Shown here: positions 16,555 through 25,061 of the stretch, in pieces | Layout: every line of letters starts with the position of its first letter | Numbering within the stretch: the first letter of the stretch is position 1 | Source of the DNA: Pelistega europaea | GTDB taxonomy: Bacteria; Pseudomonadota; Gammaproteobacteria; Burkholderiales; Burkholderiaceae_B | Assembly (NCBI RefSeq): GCF_013133775.1 | Contig: NZ_JABGBO010000001.1 | Location: 62,001-126,000 of the forward strand | Length of the DNA: 64,000 nucleotides | Reading direction: 5' to 3' | Notes under the pieces: model-generated | Database searches by the model: none | What the model saw: only the letters and a program-made list of their open reading frames with translations | Told to the model about the DNA's origin: nothing | Program-made: the position numbers and the translations under genes

Positions 16555-17844
16555 ATGTCAGTAAATCAAGTTCATCAGTCGACTGAGGAAAGAGAGAATG
16601 TTACCCATAATCACATTCTTTTTGGTGCACCCGGGACAGGTAAAAGCTTTACGCTCAATAAAAATCTTGAGGTATTGCTGGGGGATGATAAGGATACACA
16701 TTATGAGCGAGTTACTTTTCATCCAGACTATTCTTATGCACATTTTGTGGGAACTTATAAACCTGTTATGGTGGGTAAATCCTCCTCGCAACCATTGGAC
16801 GAGGAGGTTTTACGAGTAGTGTCCATACTAAAGGATACAAAAGATGCTAAAACAAAATATGAGGAGCTATATAAACTTTTTGAGGCAGGAGAATTTGAGG
16901 ATGGGTTGTGGAGAATTCCTCTATTGGTAGGCATCGCTATGGGTAAAGCTGATAACGATAAAGAGTCTAAGGTTACAGTTAAGAACAAAAATGGCGAGGA
17001 CTCAAAAAGTACGGTAGAAATAAATCACGGCAAGGCCATCAGTAAATACGTTCAGTTCGTATCAGATCAGCCAGAGAATACCTCCAATATCGCCTATGAA
17101 TATGTCCCCGGTCCTTTTATGCGAGTTTATGTGAAGGCATTGAAAAATCCTTCTAAACCTCATGTACTTGTTATCGAAGAGATTAATCGTGCTAATGTCG
17201 CTGCTGTTTTTGGCGATATTTTTCAGCTTCTTGATAGAAATGACGAGGGTGCGAGCGTATATCCTATACAGACTTCTGAGGATATTAAACAGTATCTTGC
17301 CAAAGAATTATATGGTCGTAATCCGGAGGCTTATAAGACGCTTTGTATTCCTAAGAATATGTATATCTGGGCGACGATGAATAGTGCCGATCAAGGGGTA
17401 TTTCCAATGGATACGGCGTTTAAAAGACGATGGGATTTTACATATCTGGATATTGATAATGGAGAAGAGCAGATTGCAGGGAAATATGTGCAACTGTCAG
17501 AGTCTCAAAAGATTGAATGGAATAAACTTAGAAAGGCGATTAACCAGTTTTTGATAGAAGAAAAAATCAATGAGGACAAGTTACTGGGCCCCTATTTTTT
17601 ATCAAAGAATATTGTTGCACCAGAAGGTAAAGACATCAACCGAGAAGATTTTATTCGCGTATTTAAGAATAAAGTATTGATGTATTTGTTTGAAGATGCG
17701 GCGAGACAAAAACGCCAAACTTTGTTTGCAGGATGTGGTGGAAAAGCACTTCAGTATTCGGCGATATGCAAAGCATTTGATGAGAAGGGAGTCCATATTT
17801 TCCACGATAGTATTAAGGCTGCGATGGGCTTGTCGTCGTTATAG
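16555..17844 (+). CDS. McrB-type AAA+ GTPase of a LlaJI/McrBC-like restriction system
   Basis: A 429-residue AAA+ motor protein of the McrB branch. Walker A is GAPGTGKS (residues 24-31), Walker B VLVIEEINRAN (about 203-213), the McrB-type nucleotide specificity/sensor motif MNSADQG (from residue 275), and the following AFKRRWDF supplies the arginine finger region. It has almost no N-terminal extension before the ATPase core, so unlike E. coli McrB it lacks a separate DUF3578-type DNA-binding domain. Such short McrB-like proteins are the R1 subunits of LlaJI-type systems. The nuclease gene follows within 50 bp. It would power DNA translocation or loop formation for cleavage of foreign DNA. Confidence 0.88.
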   Translation: MSVNQVHQSTEERENVTHNHILFGAPGTGKSFTLNKNLEVLLGDDKDTHYERVTFHPDYSYAHFVGTYKPVMVGKSSSQPLDEEVLRVVSILKDTKDAKTKYEELYKLFEAGEFEDGLWRIPLLVGIAMGKADNDKESKVTVKNKNGEDSKSTVEINHGKAISKYVQFVSDQPENTSNIAYEYVPGPFMRVYVKALKNPSKPHVLVIEEINRANVAAVFGDIFQLLDRNDEGASVYPIQTSEDIKQYLAKELYGRNPEAYKTLCIPKNMYIWATMNSADQGVFPMDTAFKRRWDFTYLDIDNGEEQIAGKYVQLSESQKIEWNKLRKAINQFLIEEKINEDKLLGPYFLSKNIVAPEGKDINREDFIRVFKNKVLMYLFEDAARQKRQTLFAGCGGKALQYSAICKAFDEKGVHIFHDSIKAAMGLSSL

Positions 17845-17892
17845 TGTGTATTGCAGGATCACATAAGAGCAGTATCTAAGAGGATGTTAGTC

Positions 17893-19317
17893 ATGATTTC
17901 TGTGTTTGTGAAAGAACAACGACGATATCGATTTGATGAGCTATGTCAGGTATTTCATCAAACGCAGGAAGAGGCTATTCGCTTGATTCACAAACTTAAA
18001 GCGTTTGGTATTCTGAAGATGGTTAGGCCATCTAATAATCAAAAGGATATGTCAGAGCTATTGGACGATGATTGCGAAATTATTGACACTGAGAACGAAA
18101 GAGATTGCTTTTATGTCTTTGCCTTTGTTGGGGTGGCGGTTATAGGGGGATGCGTTTTAAAGTGTTACCCTAAATATTTGTCTGATAATCTTCAGCCTCA
18201 TGAAGCGTTAAGTCAAGTACTTCAAGTTTTAAGTAAATACAAATCAAGTAAATATCAGTCGTTAGAAAGTAGCGAGGAGTCGCAACACCTTAACTTTCTC
18301 GCTACTATGCTTTTTTTGTTGCAAGATTACTATGAATATGGACTGTATAGTAATACAGAAACCATTATCGAAAACAACGGAGAAGGGGAAATTGTTTGGG
18401 ATAAGACAGTAAATGAGACCTTCCCTATGCTCCTTAACCAACGTCCTTATTATATGGATTTAAGAACGAAAAGAAAAAGGACAAATGAAGAAGATTTTCT
18501 AAGGCTGTTGCATTCATGTGTTTTAACAAAAATATCGAATAAGCTCCAAACGCTTGGATTACTGTCCTTATTTGGGCTAACGGCAGTGGAGTTGACGGAT
18601 ATAGACTTAGAAGATTTAGGTGACACAGAATATATCCTGCATCAGATAGAGAAAGAACGACAGATTCAATTCAATACTCGGAAACAAAGATTATTAAAAA
18701 AATTGCATCTGTACCTGAGCCATGGTAATAGCACTTACGGTGATGATGGTTTTTTTGTTTTTGGGACAAACAGCTTTCATATGGTATGGGAGCACGTTTG
18801 CTCTCAGGTGATGAATAATCTGCTAAATGCTAATGTCGAAGATTTAACACTGCCCTCTCCCTTGCAAGAGGATAGGTATAAAGGGCTTACACTTAAAGAA
18901 GTGATTGAGAAGCCCTACTGGAGTGCAACACAGAAAACAGCAACAAGTACATTAGTACCTGATTTAGTGACAATTAAGCAGAATCAATTTATTATTTTTG
19001 ATGCGAAGTATTATAGGCCAATTCTTGAGTTGGGCGAGCCCCCCAAGGGACAACCCGGTATTGAGTCCATTACAAAACAGTATTGGTATCAGCTAGCCTA
19101 TCAGGAATTTATCAAGAGACATCAGTTTTCTGACGTTAAAAACTGCTTTTTACTCCCTACAGATGGTGATGCTATACAGGATAAGGGAACGGTATCGTTA
19201 GATATGTTCCAATCTTTGGGTTTGGTGGACATTCAGGTGAGACTTTTACCCGCCAAAATGGTATATGAATACTATTTAAGTGGTCAGAAAATGGATATTG
19301 ACTTACTCAAATTATGA
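17893..19317 (+). CDS. LlaJI-family / McrC-like restriction endonuclease subunit
   Basis: A nuclease subunit of about 474 residues. The N-terminal 60 residues look like a winged helix (RRYRFDELCQVF..EEAIRLIHKLKAFGIL). They are followed by the LlaJI-like signature FVGVAVIGGCVLKCYPKYL. The C-terminal third carries the PD-(D/E)xK site: PD in LVPDLVTI (Asp357) and DAK in FDAKYY (Asp370, Lys372). ATG 17893 is 9 bp behind AAGAGG; ATG 17884 and TTG 17851 in the same frame are alternatives. It pairs with the GTPase encoded directly upstream. LlaJI systems normally include two methyltransferases; none is present here, so the pair may target modified DNA or be an orphan. Confidence 0.85.
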   Translation: MISVFVKEQRRYRFDELCQVFHQTQEEAIRLIHKLKAFGILKMVRPSNNQKDMSELLDDDCEIIDTENERDCFYVFAFVGVAVIGGCVLKCYPKYLSDNLQPHEALSQVLQVLSKYKSSKYQSLESSEESQHLNFLATMLFLLQDYYEYGLYSNTETIIENNGEGEIVWDKTVNETFPMLLNQRPYYMDLRTKRKRTNEEDFLRLLHSCVLTKISNKLQTLGLLSLFGLTAVELTDIDLEDLGDTEYILHQIEKERQIQFNTRKQRLLKKLHLYLSHGNSTYGDDGFFVFGTNSFHMVWEHVCSQVMNNLLNANVEDLTLPSPLQEDRYKGLTLKEVIEKPYWSATQKTATSTLVPDLVTIKQNQFIIFDAKYYRPILELGEPPKGQPGIESITKQYWYQLAYQEFIKRHQFSDVKNCFLLPTDGDAIQDKGTVSLDMFQSLGLVDIQVRLLPAKMVYEYYLSGQKMDIDLLKL

Positions 19318-19427
19318 AGTGTATCGTAAGAGCGATTTTGGGTAGGCTTATAAACTTTTGTTTTAATGTTTAGATTGCGATGTTTATGGTTCCAGTGGCT
19401 TTTAAGTTAGAACTTTTGAGAAAGTCA

Positions 19428-20375
19428 CTATTTTATGTTTAGAAACCGTTTTGCCCACTTCGTTATCGCTTGCTGCCAAAAGTCCTCAATATTTTGACTA
19501 CTAAACCGCTCAAATCCTAAAGCTACCCATGCTTTTTCCAAACTTGCTAGGGCGTTAGCTGTGCTAATTGCCGGGGCGTGATTTTGTTTAGAGAGTTTAC
19601 GTCCCTGCTCATCGAGGATAAGGGGTACGTGCATATAACGCGGATAGCTGTGTTGTAGCGAAAAATGATATGGAGCTACTGTTGTGTTTCCCTGTGGTTG
19701 ATGATGGTGAGATAAACCACTTTGATAAAGATAATCATACAAACACAACTGTCGCTGGGTGGAGTCGAGTAAGTCCTGTCCTCGCACAATATCGGTGACG
19801 CCTTGATCCATATCATCAATAACCACGACTAACTGATAGGCAAATAAACCATCTGCCCTTTTGATAATAATGTCACCGATAGCGTGTTGAGGGTTTTGCG
19901 TTTGCCTACCTAACCAACGATCTTCAAAAGTCACTTCTTTGTCTGGCATGATTAAACGCCATGCTCTAGGTGGTTTGTTTGTCCCATGGCGACAAGTACC
20001 TGGATAGGGATATTGTCCATTTTCATGGAGTCCCAAGGCTATCGCACTATCGGCAATTTCTTTGCGTGTACATGAGCAACCGTAGACTAACCCTCGTGCT
20101 ATCAATGCTTGAAAACACTCTTCATAACGTGCTAATCGCTGAGACTGCCAAATCACCTCCCCATCCCAGTGCATACCTAGTGTCTGTAATTGCTGCATAA
20201 TCGCAAGGTCAGCACCTTCTACAACACGAGGGGTATCAATATCCTCAATACGCAATAACCATTTCCCATGATGAGCTCTAGCATCTAGGAAACTCGCCAT
20301 GGCAGCGACAAGTGAACCATCATGAAGAGGGCCACTGGGACTAGGGGCAAAACGACCGATGTAAGGATTGTTCAT
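19428..20375 (-). CDS. gluQ: Glutamyl-Q tRNA(Asp) synthetase
   Basis: A 315-residue paralogue of the catalytic domain of glutamyl-tRNA synthetase without the anticodon-binding domain. The HIGH-like motif is [14 protein letters not shown] near the N-terminus, the zinc site is CSCTRKEI followed by the TCRHG cysteine, and the KMSKS-like loop is KLSKQNHA. It attaches glutamate to the queuosine base of tRNA(Asp). The gene is complete. Its last about 62 codons are part of the 187-bp direct repeat, which suggests that the restriction island entered at its 3' end and restored the reading frame. The intact final residues differ from those of the fragment. Confidence 0.95.
   Translation of the reverse strand: MNNPYIGRFAPSPSGPLHDGSLVAAMASFLDARAHHGKWLLRIEDIDTPRVVEGADLAIMQQLQTLGMHWDGEVIWQSQRLARYEECFQALIARGLVYGCSCTRKEIADSAIALGLHENGQYPYPGTCRHGTNKPPRAWRLIMPDKEVTFEDRWLGRQTQNPQHAIGDIIIKRADGLFAYQLVVVIDDMDQGVTDIVRGQDLLDSTQRQLCLYDYLYQSGLSHHHQPQGNTTVAPYHFSLQHSYPRYMHVPLILDEQGRKLSKQNHAPAISTANALASLEKAWVALGFERFSSQNIEDFWQQAITKWAKRFLNIK
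19443..19629. repeat. Right copy of the 187-bp direct repeat (3' end of intact gluQ)
   Basis: Matches 14179-14365 without gaps and in the same orientation, with roughly 93 percent identity by eye. It lies inside the coding sequence of gluQ and defines the right boundary of the inserted island. Confidence 0.9.
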
Positions 20376-20550
20376 ACAGAAAATGTTATCAATAGGTGTG
20401 CTTAAATTTTGAAATAAAAGATGTGCTCTGGGGTAAATGCACGATACAATTATAAGACAACAAGGTTCAGTAATAGCTTACAATGAATATTTGGGAAATT
20501 ATAAAAGAGGAATTGTTTGTTAACGTTGATTTTTCGAAAAAGTACTATTT

Positions 20551-20580
20551 GAGTAATTTTTTGTGTAAAATAAATTACTC
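20551..20580. promoter_or_regulatory. Inverted repeat upstream of the TIGR04255 cassette
   Basis: GAGTAAT at 20551-20557 and its exact reverse complement ATTACTC at 20574-20580 flank a very A+T-rich spacer, 22 bp before the first gene of the cassette. It is a plausible operator for autoregulation by the HTH protein encoded second in the cassette. Seen: the repeat. Inferred: the function. Confidence 0.45.
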
Positions 20581-20602
20581 ATTTTGATTGTCGGGTGTTC
20601 AC

Positions 20603-21397
20603 ATGGATGATATTGCTTACTATAAATTGGAAAAGCAACCGTTGTTATTTGTATTGGCGGAGTTCAGATTTCCTGACGTTCTCAAGATAGACAAGTTCGT
20701 CCCTGATGTTCAAGAGTGTTTACGAGAACAATTGCCGTATTTTGAAGAACAACAATCCCAAAAGCTAACATTACAGCCTGATGGGATTAATATCACTGCA
20801 GTGCCACGATATGTTTTTACAAACAAACTACAGCAACAAGCAGTAGTGCTTGAATCTAATCGACTGTTCTGCGTTTCTAGTGTCTATAATCGTTTTGATG
20901 GATTCAAGTCCTTTTGCTCAAAAACTTTGAGAATTATAGAGGACATCATTCATCCCTCTGCCTTGCAAAGACTGGGATTACGCTTTGCGGATCTTGTCAT
21001 GGATGACACAACAGGTGCAGATATCACTTCATATGTGAATTTCGATATTTCTTATCATGCTCATTTAGAAAGCATTGGTACTCTAGTTCGTAAAGCTAGT
21101 GAATTTGTTTTTCAGACAACAGAAGGGCATATGACCATACGAACTCTATATGGTAGCCATAATTTAAGCGTGTTGCCTGATGTTGGTCAGCTGCCGATTA
21201 AGCTTCCTGAAGTGGCTTCTTTTGCTAGCAAACGCATTATTTTAGATTTTGATCATGTTTGGGAAAGCATGACCAGAGATGAGGATATTAATTTTAGTGC
21301 ACCACACATTGTTGACAAATTAAATGGTTTACATGCTTTATCCAGAGAATGTTTTTGGAATATCGTCACCAAAGAGGGGCTCCAGTCATGGAAATAA
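20603..21397 (+). CDS. TIGR04255-like family protein
   Basis: A 264-residue soluble protein. The N-terminal LEKQPLLFVLAEFRFPD and the central YNRFDGFKSFC..LQRLGLRFADLV follow the pattern of the sporadically distributed TIGR04255 family, whose function is unknown. ATG 20603 was chosen because a GGGTG-like site is suitably spaced; a TTG five codons upstream is possible. The next gene starts inside its 3' end (10-bp overlap) and a third follows 9 bp later, so the three are one operon. There are no membrane segments. TIGR04255 proteins often occur next to other orphan genes in variable islands, which is the case here. Confidence 0.75.
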   Translation: MDDIAYYKLEKQPLLFVLAEFRFPDVLKIDKFVPDVQECLREQLPYFEEQQSQKLTLQPDGINITAVPRYVFTNKLQQQAVVLESNRLFCVSSVYNRFDGFKSFCSKTLRIIEDIIHPSALQRLGLRFADLVMDDTTGADITSYVNFDISYHAHLESIGTLVRKASEFVFQTTEGHMTIRTLYGSHNLSVLPDVGQLPIKLPEVASFASKRIILDFDHVWESMTRDEDINFSAPHIVDKLNGLHALSRECFWNIVTKEGLQSWK

Positions 21398-21891
21398 TGC
21401 CTTCTTTATCTAGCTCTGGTGCACTTATTTGCTCTCTTGTCGTAGGGATTAGTATGCATGTCGGTAGTGGAGGTAGTGTATATGTCGCATCTTTATTGGC
21501 AGTAAATACAAAAGTGCTTTCTCAGGCAACGTTTGAAACAAAAGTTGCTCAAATTAAATTGGATGTGGAAAAACAGGTAAACTTTATTGAGACTGTTTTT
21601 TCTTTGAGCGAAGAAAAGTTAGCAGAATGTTTACAAGTAGAAAGAAAAACGGTTTATAACTGGAAAAAGAATAACCACATCCCTAGAAATAAATCACGTG
21701 AGAAATTCTTTAAGTTATATACATTAGCTAATTCTTGGCATAATTTAGGTTATCCCAGCGGTAAGATGCTTTCACAACAAGGCATTAGTAATCAATTACT
21801 AGAGATACTACCATCGCTGGATGAGGAGCGAATCCTCTTTCTAGGAAGAGCATTGATGCGTCAATTACCTCAAAATACCCCTTTATTATAG
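21388..21891 (+). CDS. HTH-containing protein, second gene of the cassette
   Basis: A 167-residue protein. The N-terminal about 40 residues are Ser/Gly/Val-rich and weakly hydrophobic. The middle has a helix-turn-helix (LSEEKLAECLQVERKTVYNW) followed by KKNNHIPRNKSREKFFKL, and the C-terminal part is helical with LDEERILFLGRAL. ATG 21388 has AGAGGGG at good distance and overlaps the previous gene by 10 bp; ATG 21397 (TAATG) is an alternative. It is likely the DNA-binding regulator of the operon and may bind the inverted repeat upstream of the first gene. It could also recognise DNA as part of the system's action. Confidence 0.7.
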   Translation: MEIMPSLSSSGALICSLVVGISMHVGSGGSVYVASLLAVNTKVLSQATFETKVAQIKLDVEKQVNFIETVFSLSEEKLAECLQVERKTVYNWKKNNHIPRNKSREKFFKLYTLANSWHNLGYPSGKMLSQQGISNQLLEILPSLDEERILFLGRALMRQLPQNTPLL

Positions 21892-21900
21892 GTATCCATC

Positions 21901-22737
21901 ATGCGTTCATGGCTAGAAGAACATAATTGGAGACAAGGCTCTTTTGTTAAGAGAGAAGACTTGGCAAGATTGCGTCTATTACTACCAGAATATTTTGGGG
22001 AAGACAGTAATATTCTGTTAATTGTTGCCTCACAGTCTTGTGATGTATGTGCTTCACCTGATACAGAGAAGTTTATTGAGTTTATCATTGCCAGACAAAT
22101 AGACACATTAAATGGTAATTTAATGTACAACAAGCATCCTAGGTACTTACATATTAAAGCGCTTAATAATGAGGGTGAAAATGTAGAGAACATTTATTTA
22201 GAGCTTCGGGCGCATGAAAAAATTAAATTAAGCAAAGACGCAATTTACCAAATGATTCAGGCAATCGCTCCTGATATAGATATGGCCTTGGATGCTAAGA
22301 CCTGTCAACAATTTGCAGATTGGCTAGCTGCTAGATATAATCGCCCTGCTTTGCCGACAGTTTTTGAAAATCGTTTTAATCAACAGTGGCAGAAAAGAAA
22401 ACGAGAGAAAGATACGGAGAAGCTTAATGAGGATATCTTGGGTATATATGTAGATATCTATCCAGATAAAGAGTTAGAAGATAATGAATCCTACCAAGTT
22501 CAATTGCTTTTTCTCATTTCTGACTTTGCAGAACAAGATGAAAGTCTCAAGAAGGAAATTCGTGAATTGATGAAAAAATATGAAAATACTTTGCTTGATG
22601 CTGGTTGCGTTGTTTTAGCCTCTCAGATGGCAACTGAACAGAAAATTTCCGTGGCAACTTTTAGAAATTATCGTCGTTTTTACCTGGATAGCATGTCTTA
22701 TAAAAATGAAACTCTTCAACCATTACATTATGGATAA
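21901..22737 (+). CDS. Uncharacterised protein with SQSCDV motif, third gene of the cassette
   Basis: A 278-residue soluble protein starting 9 bp after the HTH gene. The N-terminal half has the striking segment ILLIVASQSCDVCASPDTEKFIEF, a hydrophobic strand followed by Ser-Gln-Ser-Cys-Asp. The middle is basic (QWQKRKREKD) and the C-terminal half helical and acidic, ending in a basic/aromatic tail (NYRRFYLDS). I do not recognise the family. The buried strand with Cys-Asp could be an enzyme active site, but this is inference. With the preceding two genes it forms a self-contained operon next to a restriction island, which makes a defence or toxin-antitoxin role worth testing. Confidence 0.68.
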   Translation: MRSWLEEHNWRQGSFVKREDLARLRLLLPEYFGEDSNILLIVASQSCDVCASPDTEKFIEFIIARQIDTLNGNLMYNKHPRYLHIKALNNEGENVENIYLELRAHEKIKLSKDAIYQMIQAIAPDIDMALDAKTCQQFADWLAARYNRPALPTVFENRFNQQWQKRKREKDTEKLNEDILGIYVDIYPDKELEDNESYQVQLLFLISDFAEQDESLKKEIRELMKKYENTLLDAGCVVLASQMATEQKISVATFRNYRRFYLDSMSYKNETLQPLHYG

Positions 22738-23059
22738 TAGAGTGCAATTATTACTTAAGAACAGAGTGTAGTGAGATAACTTATCGTAAGAAAAATAATC
22801 GAAGGAGTGATAGCAGGGACAGAACAAGAAGTACTAATGGCAGAAGGATAGGTATTAATACATGGTTATTATTTGATTATTATTGCCAGTTATGGGTGGA
22901 TAATTATTTAGCAATATATACTGTTGATGAGGGGAATAAAACAGTTTATATCTTAACCATTCAATGTCAAGCACGTCAGACTTAGTGATAACAAGCATCC
23001 TTACAAAAAAACGTATACAATAGTTTTTATTTTGTCGCCTATTTATAAGGAGCGCTGCC
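22738..23059. other. Intergenic region before argD
   Basis: 322 bp, A+T-rich. The argD ribosome binding site (AAGGAG) lies near the right end, with a possible TACAAT -10 about 40 bp upstream of the start. I see no gene in it. Confidence 0.4.
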
Positions 23060-24250
23060 ATGGCATTCAATTTCGCTGATACTCAGTCATTGATGGATAT
23101 TACTTCTCGTCCTGAGCTTGTGTTTGTTAAAGGAGAAGGTTCTTGGTTAGAAGATCACAATGGCAAGCGATATTTGGATGTTATCCAAGGTTGGGCAGTA
23201 AATTGTTTGGGTCATAATCCTAAGCCTATTGTAGAGGCGTTGAATAAGCAATCTCATCTTTTAATTAATCCCTCCCCTGCTTTTTACAATCTCCCCTCTA
23301 TTGAGTTAGCTAAACGCTTAACGGGAGCGTCTGTTTTTGACCGTGTATTTTTTGCAAATAGCGGAGCAGAAGCCAATGAGGGGGCTATTAAACTAGCCCG
23401 TAAATGGGGGCAGAAAAAACGCAATGGCGCTTATAAAATCATCACCATGGATCATGCTTTCCATGGTCGTACATTAGCGACAATGTCCGCCTCTGGTAAA
23501 GAGGGATGGGATAAAAAATTCCCTCCTCAAGTAGATGGTTTCCCTAAAGCGATTTTGAACGATTTGGACTCTGTTCGTGCCTTAATTGACGACCAAACCG
23601 TTGCGGTAATGCTTGAGCCAGTACAAGGTGAAGCAGGTGTTATTCCTGCAACTAAAGAGTTTATGCAAGGTTTGCAAGAGCTTACTCGTGAAAAAGGCAT
23701 TCTCTTTATCGTCGATGAAGTACAAAGTGGTTATGGTCGTTGTGGTGAGTTATTTGCTTATCAACACTATGGGGTTACCCCAGATATTATGACCTTGGGT
23801 AAAGGTATCGGTGGTGGTGTGCCGCTATCTGCTTTACTCGCACGTGAGGAGGTGGCTGTATTTGACCATGGTGACCAAGGGGGTACTTATAATGGTAATC
23901 CGTTGATGACGGCGGTGGGGGTGGCTGTTTTTGATACCTTAATGGCTCCAGGGTTTATGGATAGCGTTAAAGCACGAGCGGCACAACTTTCGGCAGGATT
24001 GCTTAAACTGTCAGATAAGTATGGCATGAAAGGCGAACGAGGTTTAGGTTTATTGCGTGCCTTATTACTCGATGGTGACTATGGTAATGAGTTAGTCGCT
24101 GCTGCTCGTGATGCAGTGCCAGAGGGGTTATTATTAAACGCTCCTCGCCCTAATTTGCTTCGCTTTATGCCGGCATTAAATATCACTAGTGAAGAGGTGG
24201 ATTTATTGCTGGCTCGTTTAGACGATTTAATTGCGAAAGTGCGTAAATAA
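23060..24250 (+). CDS. argD: Acetylornithine aminotransferase family protein
   Basis: A 396-residue class III PLP-dependent aminotransferase. FFANSGAEANEGAIKLAR is the phosphate-binding region, FIVDEVQSGYGRCG holds the Asp that contacts the pyridine nitrogen, and Lys248 in TLGKGIGGGVPLSALL forms the internal aldimine. It converts N-acetylornithine and 2-oxoglutarate to the semialdehyde and glutamate in arginine biosynthesis, and may also act on succinyldiaminopimelate. Length and motifs are typical. It is monocistronic, with a good AAGGAG site and a long-stem terminator candidate downstream. Confidence 0.93.
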   Translation: MAFNFADTQSLMDITSRPELVFVKGEGSWLEDHNGKRYLDVIQGWAVNCLGHNPKPIVEALNKQSHLLINPSPAFYNLPSIELAKRLTGASVFDRVFFANSGAEANEGAIKLARKWGQKKRNGAYKIITMDHAFHGRTLATMSASGKEGWDKKFPPQVDGFPKAILNDLDSVRALIDDQTVAVMLEPVQGEAGVIPATKEFMQGLQELTREKGILFIVDEVQSGYGRCGELFAYQHYGVTPDIMTLGKGIGGGVPLSALLAREEVAVFDHGDQGGTYNGNPLMTAVGVAVFDTLMAPGFMDSVKARAAQLSAGLLKLSDKYGMKGERGLGLLRALLLDGDYGNELVAAARDAVPEGLLLNAPRPNLLRFMPALNITSEEVDLLLARLDDLIAKVRK

Positions 24251-24355
24251 AGATTGCCTGCAAGCTCTGTAGAATTTCATTTCAATAGCATTGCGTTGGC
24301 TGGTTAGATTACATAGTTTATGCAGTTGTAGTGGAGATAGCAGAGTGGTGGAATA

Positions 24356-24417
24356 AAAAAGACCGTGATTCATGTAAGTCATCAACATTGTGATGATTAA
24401 GAGAATACGGTCTTTTT
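24356..24417 (+). terminator. Terminator-like long hairpin after argD
   Basis: A perfect 11-bp stem AAAAAGACCGT/ACGGTCTTTTT encloses about 40 bases, inside which TCATCA/TGATGA forms a second hairpin. The T-rich right arm (and A-rich left arm) allow termination in both directions. It lies about 105 bp after the argD stop. Confidence 0.7.
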
Positions 24418-24514
24418 GTTGCTAAGAATCTTACTGTGTTAGTTTGTTGGTACTGCATCTGGTAAGATGGCATCCACGGATTCTTTTGATAACTTTAATC
24501 CTAAGGGAATGTCT

Positions 24515-24796
24515 ATGACAGAAGAACGCATTGCAGCTCTTGAAAATGAACTTGATGAGCTAAAAGATTTAGTGTTAACGTTGGTGGAGAGTAATAATCA
24601 GTTAATGCTAAAACAACTTGCAGCTCAACAAGTCATTATGAGTTTATCGACCTTGGTCGAAGATAAAGCACAATTAAAAAAGGCGATTGTGCTTTGTCGA
24701 GATGACTACCTCCAGTATGCCGAGGAATCAGGAGAAGAGTCTGAGCTGACAGATGTCTATGAGAGTGCTATAGATGAATATTTAGATTTGTTATAA
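24515..24796 (+). CDS. Small coiled-coil protein
   Basis: A 93-residue, strongly acidic, helical protein. The first about 45 residues (ERIAALENELDELKDLVLTL and on) show heptad spacing of Leu/Ile, as in SlyX-type coiled coils. The C-terminal part ends in acidic helices. ATG 24515 lies 7 bp after AAGGGA; another ATG two codons upstream sits too close to that site. I recognise no specific family and it has no operon partners. A 97-bp tandem repeat starts 5 bp after its stop. Confidence 0.6.
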   Translation: MTEERIAALENELDELKDLVLTLVESNNQLMLKQLAAQQVIMSLSTLVEDKAQLKKAIVLCRDDYLQYAEESGEESELTDVYESAIDEYLDLL

Positions 24797-24801
24797 GCAC
24801 T

Positions 24802-25055
24802 CCTTGCTTAAACAAGCCTAAACCTTGCTTATTTTCCCCCAAATCTTGCTTAATAATAAATTTTTATTATAAATCAATGCATTATAAGAAAAATTGAACC
24901 TTGCTTAAACAAGCCTAAACCTTGCTTATTTTCTCTCAAATCTTGCTTAACAAAAAATAATGTTTATAAATCAATATGTTATAAAGAATGTTTAGCCTTG
25001 CTTAAACAAGCCTAAACCTTGCGTATTTCATCCTATCGCATTTAAGCAAGACTGC
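24802..25055. repeat. 97-bp tandem repeat, about 2.6 copies, rich in CTTGCTTA
   Basis: Units start at 24802, 24899 and 24996, exactly 97 bp apart. Each begins with CCTTGCTTAAACAAGCCTAA, continues with ACCTTGCTTATTTT, and the first two continue with ATCTTGCTTAA and an A+T-rich part. The octamer CTTGCTTA therefore recurs three times per full unit, and an inverted copy (TTAAGCAAG) closes the array near 25045. The array fills the gap between the convergent coiled-coil gene and rcnR. Confidence 0.9.
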
Positions 25056-25061
25056 AATGGA

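Noticed and set aside
22855-23070. 71-codon minus-strand ORF before argD
   Set aside because: It overlaps the argD start and promoter region, has no ribosome site and no recognisable sequence.
24802-25055. The 97-bp array as a CRISPR locus
   Set aside because: Units are long, only 2.6 copies, the variable part is low-complexity A+T-rich sequence and not unique spacers, and no cas genes are near.
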